Part shown: positions 55,101 to 63,461 of the stretch, piece by piece
How the letters are laid out: every line of letters begins with the position of its first letter
How positions within the stretch are numbered: the first letter of the stretch is position 1
Assembly: GCA_011526105.1 (NCBI GenBank)
Contig: WYAZ01000180.1
Span: 1-64,000 of the forward strand
Direction: 5' to 3'
Origin: Deltaproteobacteria bacterium
Lineage (GTDB): Bacteria; Myxococcota; Kuafuiibacteriia; Kuafuiibacteriales; Kuafuiibacteriaceae
Length of the DNA stretch: 64,000 nt
Position numbers and translations under genes: made by a program
The notes under the pieces: model-generated
What the model was told of the DNA's origin: nothing
The model's database searches: none
What the model saw: only the letters and a program-made list of their open reading frames with translations

Positions 55101-56774
55101 GATCTCGCGCCCATCGTCCCGCGTCGTACCTCGGTGCCGCCGGCGACCGGGCAGTGGACCGAGGAACCGCAACGGCCGGAGCTGCGCGGCAAGCCGATCG
55201 TGGGTCTCGATCTGGGCGGGCGCTGGGCTCGTCTCGGCATGGTGACCGATGGTCGGTTTGAGCCCCTGAAGCTCGGGGGAGACGAGCGGTTCTTCGCTTT
55301 GGTTGGGCTCCGAGAGGACGGTTCGGTCGCGGTGGGCGCCGAAGCCCGGCAGTTGGCGGCTCACCAGCCCGAGCGCGTGTTCTCGCCTCGCCGAATCCTC
55401 GGGCTGCTCGCGGGCGAGGTCCCGACGAGCGACGACCTCCCGAAGATCATTGCCACCCCCGGGTCGGTGCAACTCGAGTTGCATGGACACACACTCGACC
55501 TCGCCCACGTGCTCGCGAATCTCTTCGAACCGCTGAGGAGTCGCATCGAAGCCGCGGTCGGAGCCAACGCCGCGCGTGTCATCATCTCGATCCCTTTCGA
55601 GGCGGACGAACGAGCAAGGCAGGTGTTGCGGAGCGCCTGCAAGAAGGCCCACCTCGAGCTCGTTCGCCTGGTGACGGATCCTGCCGCCGTCCTGTTCGCG
55701 ACGGACTTCGACAGCAAGCCCGTCGACTCCCTTCTCTTTGTCGATCTCGACGCCCACGATCTCACCGTGTCGGTGGCTCGGCGCAACCGGTCCGGGTTTG
55801 GCGTGTCACTCGGCGTCTTCGAACCGGCGCTCTCCGCTGTGCAGCTCAACGAAGCCATCATGCGCTTCGTGATCACCGAGCTGGAGAAGCAAGGCGAGGA
55901 CCTCCGAGACGACCGGGTTGTGCGCGCGCGTCTCCTCGATGCGATCGAAAAGGCGCTCGAGACTGGGCAGAAAGAACAGAACCTCGAACTCAAGGTCGTT
56001 CTCCCCGAGACCGGAGATATACAGACGGAGCGCGCGATTCAGATCCCCGCGCAGAGGCTCGTCGAAGTGACCGAACGCTGGGTGGCGGAGATCATGACCA
56101 AGGTGAACCAGCTCCTCGCGGATGCCGGTATTCATCCTCGGGCGCTCGGCGCCGTGGTGCTCGCGGGCGCGGCTTCGCGCTACCCGGCCCTCCAGCGCGA
56201 GCTCATCGCTCAGACTCAGATCCGTCCTCAGGAGGAGGCCACTGGTCCCCATCTGCGAGTGCGTGGCCTCGCGAGTATGGCCCAGCGCATGCTCTCCGAA
56301 GAACGCACGGAAAGGCCCGAGCGGTTGTCGAAGCCGATTGGACTTGGCCTGCCCGGCGGACGTTATCGGCCGCTCGTGAGTCCCAGCGATGCTCTGCCCG
56401 TGCGCCAGGTGCGAAAGCAGGCTACCACCCGCGACTTCCAGGCCGAGGTGGAGCTGTTGTTCTATCAGGGCACCGCGGAGCAGGTGGGCGGCAATACCTT
56501 CCTCGGTTCGGTGGCGCTGACCGGTCTCCCGAAGGAGGCGCGCGGGGAGGTCTCGGTCGAGGTGGAGATCACCGTCGATCAGGACGCGGTGCTCTCGGTG
56601 ACGCTCTCCGAAGCGACGTCGGGAAGGCGGGCTCGCCTCACCGTGCCCACCGAAGACACGCCGCACCCCCGCGCTTTGGAGGTCAAGGCGCAGCCGACGG
56701 TGGTTGATCTCTCGGATCCGACCAAAGCTCGAGCCGAAAAGAAGGGTCTCATCGGCCGCTTCTTCGGCCGCTGA
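52113..56774 (+). CDS. PilZ domain / long disordered region / Hsp70-like ATPase fusion
   Basis: A 1553-aa protein with TTG start (AAGAAGG upstream). Residues 1-100 are a PilZ-like domain of the myxobacterial TIGR02266 type (SAGLFLRTRSPKPTGTKIRFEL, GEGAVVSV, GMALRFAAL). Residues 105-1020 are disordered Pro/Ala/Glu/Ser-rich sequence including four 6-residue repeats at 448-471. From 1026 comes an Hsp70-type nucleotide-binding domain: IVGLDLGGRWARLGMV (phosphate 1), VIISIPFEADERARQ, VDLDAHDLTVSV (phosphate 2) and GAVVLAGAASRYPAL (adenosine). A shortened substrate-binding-like beta domain (1430-1530) and basic tail GLIGRFFGR follow. DnaK's lid is missing. It may be a c-di-GMP-regulated chaperone-like hub, which is inference. 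Confidence 0.85.
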   Translation: MTAETVSLRITLRYKDFDEFSDRFSENISSAGLFLRTRSPKPTGTKIRFELLLASGDRILRGEGAVVSVRHDDRPGMALRFAALDQQSQDVVDRVVAQHGEGELAPTPLSTPFRRGSSVGSTGIGKGFGGGFGFGGSAAGFGSTGGVLPRAPSSWAGRASEPPKSHSQPVPATPGRRGSTARPWEGVDLADAQTTQRIDLDNPDHTATQRISVSPSPQSLEPAYDTLVHEERTELSASSLAALEPRTEALAASALPPVSEPDAPASEPPELAPELLLTSPEGVALQRTELSVPEAAQAPEAAADEEAVALESSGGEEEAPDTRVSATSSPEAVTTELAISPSRDEAEAEPAKIAMPESPAHEIVAEQVPSSEGAGLAAAAEPPSAPATGASEEPPAEDAPSSEPEPEVAAAETVAAETPAPAESEAPPEEAAFVAPADESEIPAEEPAQIAEPAQVAEPAQIAEPAEIAEPAPRAEEDVPSPPASVSSMPAATSDLRPTGALVAASGMLSPSNPPSSPPPEPSSEADVGFGTEEGRGPSAPASAESEESRPAWHGGPTPRPSWTADLRMSDPPSPAPAASASAATADLGRRASSPASDSGLDEPPLVVPVSSERLAAQPPGTDSSDVLPAAIPFERSSEPPVAEPDWAVDASPLAEEERDPPAPLEMEPPAITRRSSKPNFPPAWMSATPAVEYRALTKDKGEPPKPAARESSTPRQSVPAFKAPTPEVASDESPPVDFSERSDRTAPEAPKHEEAPQDLGPTPSPSELEATMPPPSSSEPVEQDIEDFLGSFAPGEFSSPERTSPESSRTEEPASGSWASEIQSDELAAQELTQVERERPRTPPPRQGSGLVRSEPNRPVSERGAPAVPSTLPPSVNPTPAPATTPPVGAKALELIQAFVVEEVPSESAPADEPTEVLKLDRRPAASVVRSQEREVSVRGVGAPDGGRTPSALDWGTPQPNRAVSSTGRKPAVEKEPTRAGREYTIASGPDQAPPDLAPIVPRRTSVPPATGQWTEEPQRPELRGKPIVGLDLGGRWARLGMVTDGRFEPLKLGGDERFFALVGLREDGSVAVGAEARQLAAHQPERVFSPRRILGLLAGEVPTSDDLPKIIATPGSVQLELHGHTLDLAHVLANLFEPLRSRIEAAVGANAARVIISIPFEADERARQVLRSACKKAHLELVRLVTDPAAVLFATDFDSKPVDSLLFVDLDAHDLTVSVARRNRSGFGVSLGVFEPALSAVQLNEAIMRFVITELEKQGEDLRDDRVVRARLLDAIEKALETGQKEQNLELKVVLPETGDIQTERAIQIPAQRLVEVTERWVAEIMTKVNQLLADAGIHPRALGAVVLAGAASRYPALQRELIAQTQIRPQEEATGPHLRVRGLASMAQRMLSEERTERPERLSKPIGLGLPGGRYRPLVSPSDALPVRQVRKQATTRDFQAEVELLFYQGTAEQVGGNTFLGSVALTGLPKEARGEVSVEVEITVDQDAVLSVTLSEATSGRRARLTVPTEDTPHPRALEVKAQPTVVDLSDPTKARAEKKGLIGRFFGR
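53454..53525 (+). repeat. four tandem 18-bp coding repeats
   Basis: Units GCACAGATCGCAGAGCCC, GCGCAAGTCGCAGAGCCC, GCGCAGATCGCAGAGCCC and GCAGAGATCGCTGAGCCC lie end to end and in frame. They encode (A-Q/E-I/V-A-E-P) four times inside the disordered linker of the PilZ/Hsp70-like protein. The number of units may vary between strains by slippage. Confidence 0.9.
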
Positions 56775-56788
56775 GCTCGCGCTGAGCT

Positions 56789-58147
56789 CTAGATCTCGAC
56801 GAGACGGAGCGCCTCGGCGATTGAGCTCGAACGTGCGCGTTCGATCATCTCGTCCGCCAGGCTCTGGCCGCGTTCCGCTCGTTCCACCAGGGGCAACATG
56901 CACTCCGCGCAGTCGGGCGCCGCCTGCGAGAGACCGCGATAGGCGAGGTCGACGAGCTCCTTGACGACACGGCGTGCCGAGCCGATGGGGCTCACTGCCT
57001 CGAGGCCGACGCGAGCGACCTCCGCCTGCAGGGTGACGACATCGGCGAAGCTCAAAGCCGAGATCCGCTCGTCCGCCTCGAGCCGACTGGCCTCGATGTC
57101 GAGGAGTCCGCGCCAGAACGCCGCGATCGCGGTGGCTTCTCGTGGTGGTGCGCAGTCTGCGCCACGAAGCTCGATGTAGCTCTTGATTCGGATCTCCGGA
57201 AATAGGCTCGTCAGGTGGTCGATGAAGTCAGAGACGGTGACGACCGTGCCTTCGAATCCGTGCTGAGCGAAGTGTGCGAATGGGCGCGCCTCCGGCATTC
57301 GGTAGGCGTCGTCGCGAAGGAAGAACATCGCCGGAGTAGAGAGCGCTCGCTCGACGTAGCGAACAAAGGTGAGCCCGCGTTCATCCAGCATCTCCGGCCA
57401 GAGACCGGAGCGAGTGTTGTCGGTGTCTCGCCAGATCTCGTAGCGTTCGCTCACATGCTCGCCGATGCGGCCACCCACGAAGGGCGCGGAGGCGGTCAAG
57501 GCCGAGAAGAAAGGGGTCGCGCGAGCGGCGGTGCGCACCTTGTTGGTCATGCTCTCTTCGTCGCTGTAGTCGACGGCGCACTGAACGCTGCCGGTGAGGT
57601 GCATCATGTCGAGGCCGCGAGTACCGCGCGTGGGCATGTACCGTCGCATGAGGTCGTAGCGGGCCTTGGGCATCTTGGCCGCGGTGTTCCGGTCTACGTA
57701 GGGCTGATGCCCCATGGCCCAGAAGCCGACCCCTTCACGAGCTCCGGACGCCTTCATCGCATCGCTGAAGGTCTCGAGCTCGAGCCTCAAGTCCTTGAGC
57801 TTTCGATAAGGACGACTCGCGTATTCGATCTGACCACCCGGCTCGAGCGAGATGACGATGCCGTTCCCTTTGGCACCGACGAGCAGGCCGCTGCTCTCGT
57901 GCTCTGGACTCAGGCTGCGATCCGAGATCAGGTGGTCGAGCACTCGGGCGAGGGTGGGGTGCTCCACCGGTCCGTCGTTGGCCTGAAGAAAGGGAAGCAG
58001 CTCGATCTCGAGGCCGATCATCCACCGATCGCGCGGCTTGGCGCCCGAGGTAAATAGCTCAGCCAGCGCCTCGACGCTGGTCTCGCGGAGCGGTCGCGCA
58101 AGGAACTCGTTTTGGGACCCCGTCTCCAGGGTCATCGGTCGCGACAT
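56789..58147 (-). CDS. gshA: glutamate-cysteine ligase, GCS2 (plant-like) type
   Basis: A 452-aa enzyme of the plant/proteobacterial GCS2 branch. RWMIGLEIELLPF begins the Glu-binding core, SLEPGGQIEYASRPYRKLKDL holds the ATP/metal Glu residues, GFWAMGHQPYVDRNTAAKMPKARYDLMRRYMP is the substrate block, and LRGADCAPPREATAIAAFWRGLL closes it. It ligates Glu and Cys in glutathione or ergothioneine-like thiol synthesis. No gshB partner is in the window. The start ATG at 58147 fits the family length. Confidence 0.88.
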   Translation of the reverse strand: MSRPMTLETGSQNEFLARPLRETSVEALAELFTSGAKPRDRWMIGLEIELLPFLQANDGPVEHPTLARVLDHLISDRSLSPEHESSGLLVGAKGNGIVISLEPGGQIEYASRPYRKLKDLRLELETFSDAMKASGAREGVGFWAMGHQPYVDRNTAAKMPKARYDLMRRYMPTRGTRGLDMMHLTGSVQCAVDYSDEESMTNKVRTAARATPFFSALTASAPFVGGRIGEHVSERYEIWRDTDNTRSGLWPEMLDERGLTFVRYVERALSTPAMFFLRDDAYRMPEARPFAHFAQHGFEGTVVTVSDFIDHLTSLFPEIRIKSYIELRGADCAPPREATAIAAFWRGLLDIEASRLEADERISALSFADVVTLQAEVARVGLEAVSPIGSARRVVKELVDLAYRGLSQAAPDCAECMLPLVERAERGQSLADEMIERARSSSIAEALRLVEI

Positions 58148-58277
58148 GGAAGTATGGGCTCCAGAACGGGGAATCGACGATGGGAGTGGGACCGGTCAAG
58201 CCTGTGGTTCGGGATTCGACATGAAGCCCCGTCTTTCAGCGTGGTCCCACCCAGGGTCCACCGGTAGACTGCGCTCC

Positions 58278-59054
58278 ATGAACCAAAGCTCCACCGGCCG
58301 CGCGTCGGGGACATCGCCTTTCCCAAGCGGATGGAAAGGATTTCTGGGTGGCGGGTTTGCGGTCGTGCGCGGCGCGGGTCGGCTTCTCGCGGACCGGGAG
58401 CTCAGGAAGCTCGCGCTCCTGCCCGTGGTGGTGACCGGCATCCTCTACGTCTTGTTTGTCACGCTGGCGGCGATCTATCACGGCGACGTCTTGGCGCTCA
58501 TCTGGTCGCGACCCGACAGCTGGCTCCTCTACCTCTGGTATGCCGCGAGCATCTTCGTCTTCCTCGGCATGATTGTCCTGTTGGCTCTGGTCTTCCTCCC
58601 GATCGCGAGTGTCATCGCCGGGCCGTTCTACGAGAAGCTCGCGCTGAAGATCCTGGAGCGCAGGTCCATCCCGGGGCGCGAGGGTGGTTTCCGGGAGGGG
58701 ATTGCGTCTGCCCTCGCGCGTGTCCTCGTCTTTGCCGTTCCCGCGATGTTCTTCGCGGTGCTCGCACTCATCCCCTACGTCGGCTTGCCCTTTGTACCTC
58801 TGGCCACGACCTTCGGCTGGCTGGGCTTGGCGGCTGAGACCAGCGAGCCCACGCTGGTGGCGGCGGACCTGCCCCTGCGTGGACGACTTCGAGTCGTGTT
58901 CACGTGCTTCTTTCCCATGATCGGGGCGGGCATGGTGGTGGGGCTCTCGCTGCTCGTCCCGTTGCTCCCGCTGCTCACGCTGCCGGCTGCGATCGTTGGC
59001 TTCGCAGAGCTGTATCAGCCTCCGAGCACGAGCGGAGAACGTGCGTCGGCCTAG
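58278..59054 (+). CDS. EI24/CysZ-like inner-membrane protein
   Basis: A 258-aa protein from the ATG at 58278; the longer frame upstream lies opposite gshA. Four to six hydrophobic helices (LALLPVVVTGILYVLFVTLAA, ASIFVFLGMIVLLALVFLPIAS) surround the EI24 block GPFYEKLALKILERRSIPG. CysZ members take up sulphate, but many are uncharacterised. It overlaps the next gene by 14 bp. Confidence 0.75.
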   Translation: MNQSSTGRASGTSPFPSGWKGFLGGGFAVVRGAGRLLADRELRKLALLPVVVTGILYVLFVTLAAIYHGDVLALIWSRPDSWLLYLWYAASIFVFLGMIVLLALVFLPIASVIAGPFYEKLALKILERRSIPGREGGFREGIASALARVLVFAVPAMFFAVLALIPYVGLPFVPLATTFGWLGLAAETSEPTLVAADLPLRGRLRVVFTCFFPMIGAGMVVGLSLLVPLLPLLTLPAAIVGFAELYQPPSTSGERASA

Positions 59055-59592
59055 AGGACTTCCCGTCGCGCTTGGGCTGGTTTTTGGCCTCGCCGCGCTC
59101 TCGGGTGTCGCGCTCTCTTCTGAGCAGAAGCCCGCCCGCCTGATTCGGATCAAGAAGGCCGACCGTGAACTCTGGTACGAGGAGCGTGGTTCGGTCGTTC
59201 GAAGGTTTCGGGTGGGTCTCGGAGGCGCGCCGGTGGGCGACAAGGAGCGTCAAGGGGACAGCAAGACCCCGGAGGGCGAGTTCTACGTCTCCAGCAAGAA
59301 CCCGCGCTCGGCCTTCCACCGCTTCATCGGGCTCTCGTACCCCATGCCGCGCCACGCCGAGCGAGGACTCGATCGCGGGCTCATCACCGACGTGGTCGCC
59401 GAGAAGATAAGGAGCGCCGCGCGCCACAAGCGCATTCCGCCCCAGCTGACCCCGCTAGGAGGCTACGTTGGTATTCACGGAGGTGGCGGGACTTCAGACT
59501 GGACGCTCGGCTGCATCGCGGTCACCGACGAGGAGGCTTTGTGGCTGTTCGAGAGAATGAGACTGAAGGACCCGATCATCATCGAGCCCTGA
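59041..59592 (+). CDS. L,D-transpeptidase (YkuD) family protein, second copy
   Basis: A 183-aa protein with GTG start (GGAGAAC upstream). A signal helix (GLPVALGLVFGLAALSGVAL) precedes the YkuD domain: LIRIKKADRELWYEE, GDSKTPEGEFYVSSKNP, YVGIHGGGG, and WTLGCIAV with nucleophile Cys. Peptidoglycan 3-3 cross-linking or protein attachment is expected in the periplasm. It faces the lytic transglycosylase gene, which may reflect a shared wall-remodelling role. Confidence 0.85.
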   Translation: MRRPRGLPVALGLVFGLAALSGVALSSEQKPARLIRIKKADRELWYEERGSVVRRFRVGLGGAPVGDKERQGDSKTPEGEFYVSSKNPRSAFHRFIGLSYPMPRHAERGLDRGLITDVVAEKIRSAARHKRIPPQLTPLGGYVGIHGGGGTSDWTLGCIAVTDEEALWLFERMRLKDPIIIEP

Positions 59593-59613
59593 AGAACGGA
59601 AACGATCTCGAGC

Positions 59614-61755
59614 TCAGAAGCTGACCGCGCCCTCGGTCGGTTTCACCGCGCGCACCGTCTCGAACTCGACGATGCCCGAACCCTCGAGTCGCTTGTAGAC
59701 GGAGTAGGTCTCGAGCACCCGGCGAATGTACCGGCGTGTCTCTCGATAGGAGACGGTCTCGACGAAGACGTCGAGGTCGAGGTCGCTCCGCTCTGCGACC
59801 CAGCGGTCCATCGCGCGCGGACCGGCGTTGTACGCGCCGATGGCGAGCGCCAGCTGACCGTCGTAGCGCTGGAGGAGCTGCTTTAGGTACCAGGCTCCGA
59901 GCCAGATGTTCGACTCCGGCTGACGAAACCGCGCCGCATGCGCCGCCCCGCCATCCGCGGCGCGTCCGATCATGCGCGCGGTGTTGGGCATGATCTGCAT
60001 GAGGCCACGCGCCCCCGCGCGGCTCGTGACGTAGGGACGGAAGTGGCTCTCGGTGCGCATGATCGAGAGCACGAGCAGAGGATCGATGTCGTGCACCTTG
60101 GAGGAGGCCTCGACGTCCTTCCAGAAGGCCTTGGGGTAGGCCAGGCGCCAAGCGCGCCAAGCATAGGGCTCGCCGCGCGCCAACTCCGAGCCGTCCTTCG
60201 TAATGCCCATCGCCAACAAGAACGCCTCATGATGCGCGCCGAGGTGGTCGAGCATCTCGGCGATCATCACTCGACCCCGAGTGTCCCGAATCTTCTTGAG
60301 CTTTTGATGGGCCACCTGAAGCTCTTCGAGCGCTTCTTCGAGCACACCCGCCGCGTGCAGCGAGAGCGCGCGATCGATCGAACGTGGCCGGTCCGTGCCC
60401 AAGACCGCGAGCGCCTCCTTCATGCTCGTGGGCTTCTGAGTGGGCGGAGGCCCGAACGTTCGACCCTCCTCGAGCGCAGCGAGCCGCCGCTCGGCCCAAT
60501 GTCCGTAGTAGCTGAGCGGCGCTGTCTTCAGTACTTCGCGGTACTCGAGTCGAGCGTTCGGTAGATCTTTCTCCCGCTCTCGGATTCGACCCATCCAGTA
60601 GTGAGCGAAGACCCCCATCTCGCTGGTCGGATGCTCCTCTCGAAGCTGATCGAAGGCTCGACGCGCTAGGGCCCCGTTCTCCGCGAGAAACGCGGCCCAA
60701 CCCGCGAACCAAAGCGCCTCGGCGCGACGCGGCCATCGCCGGTGCGCGCCGGCAAAGGTGAGGAACCGCCGACTCGCCTCGCCGTAGTCGCCGCCGTTGT
60801 AGGGGAGCCAGGCGGAGAAGAACCCAGCCTCTGGGGCGAGCGAAGACTCGGGGAAGCGCTCCGTCAGCTCGTCGAAGTACTTCATCGCCAGCTCGTTGTC
60901 GTCTCGCTTCATGGAGAGTCGGGCGAGGCGATCGAGGACGTCGGGCCCGCTCTTTGCGTCGAGGCCCGTCCGGTAGAGGCGCTGGAGGACCTCGAGCTCC
61001 TCGGAGCGCTTGCCTCGTTTTTGCAGCAGCTCGGCCCGCGCGAGCTCGACGTCGAGCTCGAGCTCGGGATGTTTCTCGGCGAGTGCACTCAAGGCGTCTT
61101 CTGCCTGCTCCCAAGCTCCGTCGCGGAAGAGGTTCTTCGCGCGGACCAAGGCAACTCGTGCCGAGGTGACCGGCGGCGAAACACCCTTCTTCGCGAGGCG
61201 GTCGAGCAGGACCTCGGCCTCACGCGCGACCTTCGAGGCGGGGTAGTCCACCTGGAGGCGGAAGGCGGCCTCGGCAGCGGCCTTGCGTTGCCCTGCGCGT
61301 TCGAGGAGCGTGGCGCGCTCGAGGAGCAGACTCGGGCGTTGTCTCACGCTCTTGTCCGCGAGCAAGACGTCGATGAATCGGAGATGCTCTTCGTAGCGTT
61401 TGGTCAGCTTCGCCACGTTGATGAGCCCCCGCGTCGCGCGACCCCGAACGATCTTGAGCTCTCCGTGCTCGTGGGCGAACAAGTAGGCCTCTCGGGCCTG
61501 TTCGCGTTGTCCGAGCGCGAGCAGGGCGTCACCTCTGAGCAGGGCTTCGCGGTCGGGGATGAGGCTGTTCTTCTTCTTGGCGAGGGCCTTCAAGGACTCA
61601 GCGGCCCGGCCTCGGGCCAGCAGGCGCTTAGCTTCCGCGTAGTGTTCCGCGCTCTCGAGAGCGGGCGCCACCTCGGGCCGCTCGGCGTCCTCCGTGTTCG
61701 CCTTTGGGGTCGGCCCCGAGGCGATGAGTAGCAGGGCGAACTTGGCCGCTAGCAT
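59614..61755 (-). CDS. soluble lytic murein transglycosylase (Slt70-like)
   Basis: A 713-aa periplasmic enzyme. The signal peptide is at the N-terminus. A long alpha-superhelix of TPR-like repeats covers about 35-540 (the U/L domains of Slt70). The GH23 catalytic domain holds SIMRTESHFRPYVTSRAGARGLMQIMP, with catalytic Glu near residue 568, and IWLGAWYLKQLLQ and AIGAYNAGP motifs. Cleaves MurNAc-GlcNAc with 1,6-anhydro product. Residues at the active site are intact. Confidence 0.9.
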   Translation of the reverse strand: MLAAKFALLLIASGPTPKANTEDAERPEVAPALESAEHYAEAKRLLARGRAAESLKALAKKKNSLIPDREALLRGDALLALGQREQAREAYLFAHEHGELKIVRGRATRGLINVAKLTKRYEEHLRFIDVLLADKSVRQRPSLLLERATLLERAGQRKAAAEAAFRLQVDYPASKVAREAEVLLDRLAKKGVSPPVTSARVALVRAKNLFRDGAWEQAEDALSALAEKHPELELDVELARAELLQKRGKRSEELEVLQRLYRTGLDAKSGPDVLDRLARLSMKRDDNELAMKYFDELTERFPESSLAPEAGFFSAWLPYNGGDYGEASRRFLTFAGAHRRWPRRAEALWFAGWAAFLAENGALARRAFDQLREEHPTSEMGVFAHYWMGRIREREKDLPNARLEYREVLKTAPLSYYGHWAERRLAALEEGRTFGPPPTQKPTSMKEALAVLGTDRPRSIDRALSLHAAGVLEEALEELQVAHQKLKKIRDTRGRVMIAEMLDHLGAHHEAFLLAMGITKDGSELARGEPYAWRAWRLAYPKAFWKDVEASSKVHDIDPLLVLSIMRTESHFRPYVTSRAGARGLMQIMPNTARMIGRAADGGAAHAARFRQPESNIWLGAWYLKQLLQRYDGQLALAIGAYNAGPRAMDRWVAERSDLDLDVFVETVSYRETRRYIRRVLETYSVYKRLEGSGIVEFETVRAVKPTEGAVSF

Positions 61756-61803
61756 GGGATCGAGAACCTCTCGTCGAGCGCGACGTCGTCCCTACTCGAG
61801 TGC

Positions 61804-62484
61804 CTAGATGTTGATGATGCCTTGACGAATGCCCTCGGTGACCGCCTCGACGCGGTTTGTGACGTCCAGCTTTTCGTAGATGTGTTCGAGGTGCGTGCGG
61901 ATGGTCGCCTTGGAGAGCCCGAGCACCTTCGCCGCCTCGTTGTTGGAGAGGCCCTTCGCGATGATCTGCAAGATCTCGAGCTCACGTTCGGTGAGGACGT
62001 GGGGGGTCTCGCCCGGGATTCGGCTCCCGTAGGACATCGGACCTGGGGCGGCGTTCTCGCCCGCCTTGTTGACCAGACGGAGCAGGGCTTTTGCGAGGTT
62101 GGGCTGGATGACCGCACCGCCGCCTTTCACGTCTTTGATCGCCTCGACGATCTTCTCGGCCTCGGCGCCCTTCAAGAGGTAGCCTGCGGCGCCGGCCCCG
62201 ATCGCTTCGATCACCTTCTCTTCCTCGTCGAAGATGGTGAAGATGAGGATCTCGATGCTGGGCCACTTCTGCTTGACGGCCCGGGTGACTTCGATGCCGC
62301 TCATCTGAGGGAGGCCGAGATCACACAAGATCACCTCGGGCTGAATCTTCTCGATCTCCTCGAGGGCCGTCTCGCCCGAGAGCGCGGAGCCGACGATCTC
62401 GATGTCCGGAAAGGTTTCGAGGACTTTGATCTGGGCCTTGAGGATCTTTGCTTGATCCTCCACGACAAAAACACGAATCGGCAT
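61804..62484 (-). CDS. NarL/FixJ-family response regulator (orphan)
   Basis: A 226-aa regulator. The receiver domain has phosphoacceptor Asp55 (VILCDLGLPQMSG), the acidic pair ED at 9-10, and LLKGA with the conserved Lys. A linker of about 25 residues leads to a LuxR-type HTH (LTERELEILQIIAKGLSNNEAAKVLGLSKATI). No histidine kinase gene is adjacent. It diverges from the TIGR02757 gene with only a few bases between starts, so a shared regulatory region is very short. Confidence 0.92.
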   Translation of the reverse strand: MPIRVFVVEDQAKILKAQIKVLETFPDIEIVGSALSGETALEEIEKIQPEVILCDLGLPQMSGIEVTRAVKQKWPSIEILIFTIFDEEEKVIEAIGAGAAGYLLKGAEAEKIVEAIKDVKGGGAVIQPNLAKALLRLVNKAGENAAPGPMSYGSRIPGETPHVLTERELEILQIIAKGLSNNEAAKVLGLSKATIRTHLEHIYEKLDVTNRVEAVTEGIRQGIINI

Positions 62485-62487
62485 ACA

Positions 62488-63414
62488 GTGAGCATAGCGG
62501 TGGGCCCCCGTAGCCTCAAGGTTCGCCCCAAGTTGGGGCGGGCGCGCTCTGATGCGGTCCTCAGGCGGGTTCTGGACGCCTTCCTGGAGTCCCTGAGCCC
62601 GGAGAAGCTCATCCAAGGGGATCCCATAGAGCTGGTGCGGAGGTATTCGTCCGATGCGGACCAGGAGGTCGCGGGCCTGCTGGTCGCTGCGCTGGCCTAC
62701 GGACGCGTGGCGTCCATCAAGGTCGCCGCCGAGCGGGTGCTGTCCCTGCTCGGCCCCACACCGAGCACGGCGATCCAAGATGCGCCGACCCGCGAACGGC
62801 TCGGCGGGTTCATGTATCGCTTTCAGCGTGGCGATGATCTGCCGCGCTTTCTTTCCGCCATCGCTGAAGTTCGCGACCGCCATGGGAGTCTCGCCGCCGC
62901 TTTCGCGACCGGGCTCTCCAAGACCGATGCGGACTACGCGGGGGCGCTCGACCGATTCGTGCTCGCGCTGCGCGCGGCCGCCGGCCCTTCTCCGTCGCGT
63001 GGTCTCCTCTTCCTGATGCCCCGGGCAGATGGGGCGACGGGCTCCGCGAAGCGTCTGTTCCTCTATCTGCGCTGGATGGTGCGAGAGAGCTCGATTGATC
63101 TCGGGACCTGGAATCGGCTTCGGCCCGGCGTCCTTGATCCGGCGAAGCTCGTGATTCCGCTCGACACGCACATCCAGCGGATCAGCGGCTACATTGGGCT
63201 GACCGATCGGCAGAGCCCGGGCCTGGCCACCGCCAAGGAGATCACGCACGCCCTGGCCCGGCTGCGACCCGATGATCCGCTCCATTACGAGATGGCGCTT
63301 TGCCACCTGGGGATCAGCGGCGCGTGTCCGCGGCGGCGAGACCCGGAGTGCTGCCATGACTGCCCGATTCGAGGGGTCTGCCGACTCGGAGCACCTCCGC
63401 CGGGTTGGCGGTGA
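62488..63414 (+). CDS. TIGR02757 / DUF2400 family protein
   Basis: A 308-aa protein. DPIELVRRYSSDADQEVAGLLVAALAYGRVASI is the family's first motif, then SAKRLFLYLRWMVRESSIDLGTW, KLVIPLDTHIQRISGYIGLTDR, and a C-terminal Cys cluster (C-x6-C-x2-C-x2-C: CPRRRDPECCHDCPIRGVC). The HhH/EndoIII-like layout with the terminal cysteines suggests an Fe-S-containing DNA glycosylase relative, function unknown. GTG at 62488 or 62500; neither has a clear ribosome-binding site. Confidence 0.8.
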   Translation: MSIAVGPRSLKVRPKLGRARSDAVLRRVLDAFLESLSPEKLIQGDPIELVRRYSSDADQEVAGLLVAALAYGRVASIKVAAERVLSLLGPTPSTAIQDAPTRERLGGFMYRFQRGDDLPRFLSAIAEVRDRHGSLAAAFATGLSKTDADYAGALDRFVLALRAAAGPSPSRGLLFLMPRADGATGSAKRLFLYLRWMVRESSIDLGTWNRLRPGVLDPAKLVIPLDTHIQRISGYIGLTDRQSPGLATAKEITHALARLRPDDPLHYEMALCHLGISGACPRRRDPECCHDCPIRGVCRLGAPPPGWR

Positions 63415-63461
63415 GGCCGGTCGGTCGGCTCCGCTGGTATAGTGCCCCTACGGTGGTGGGC

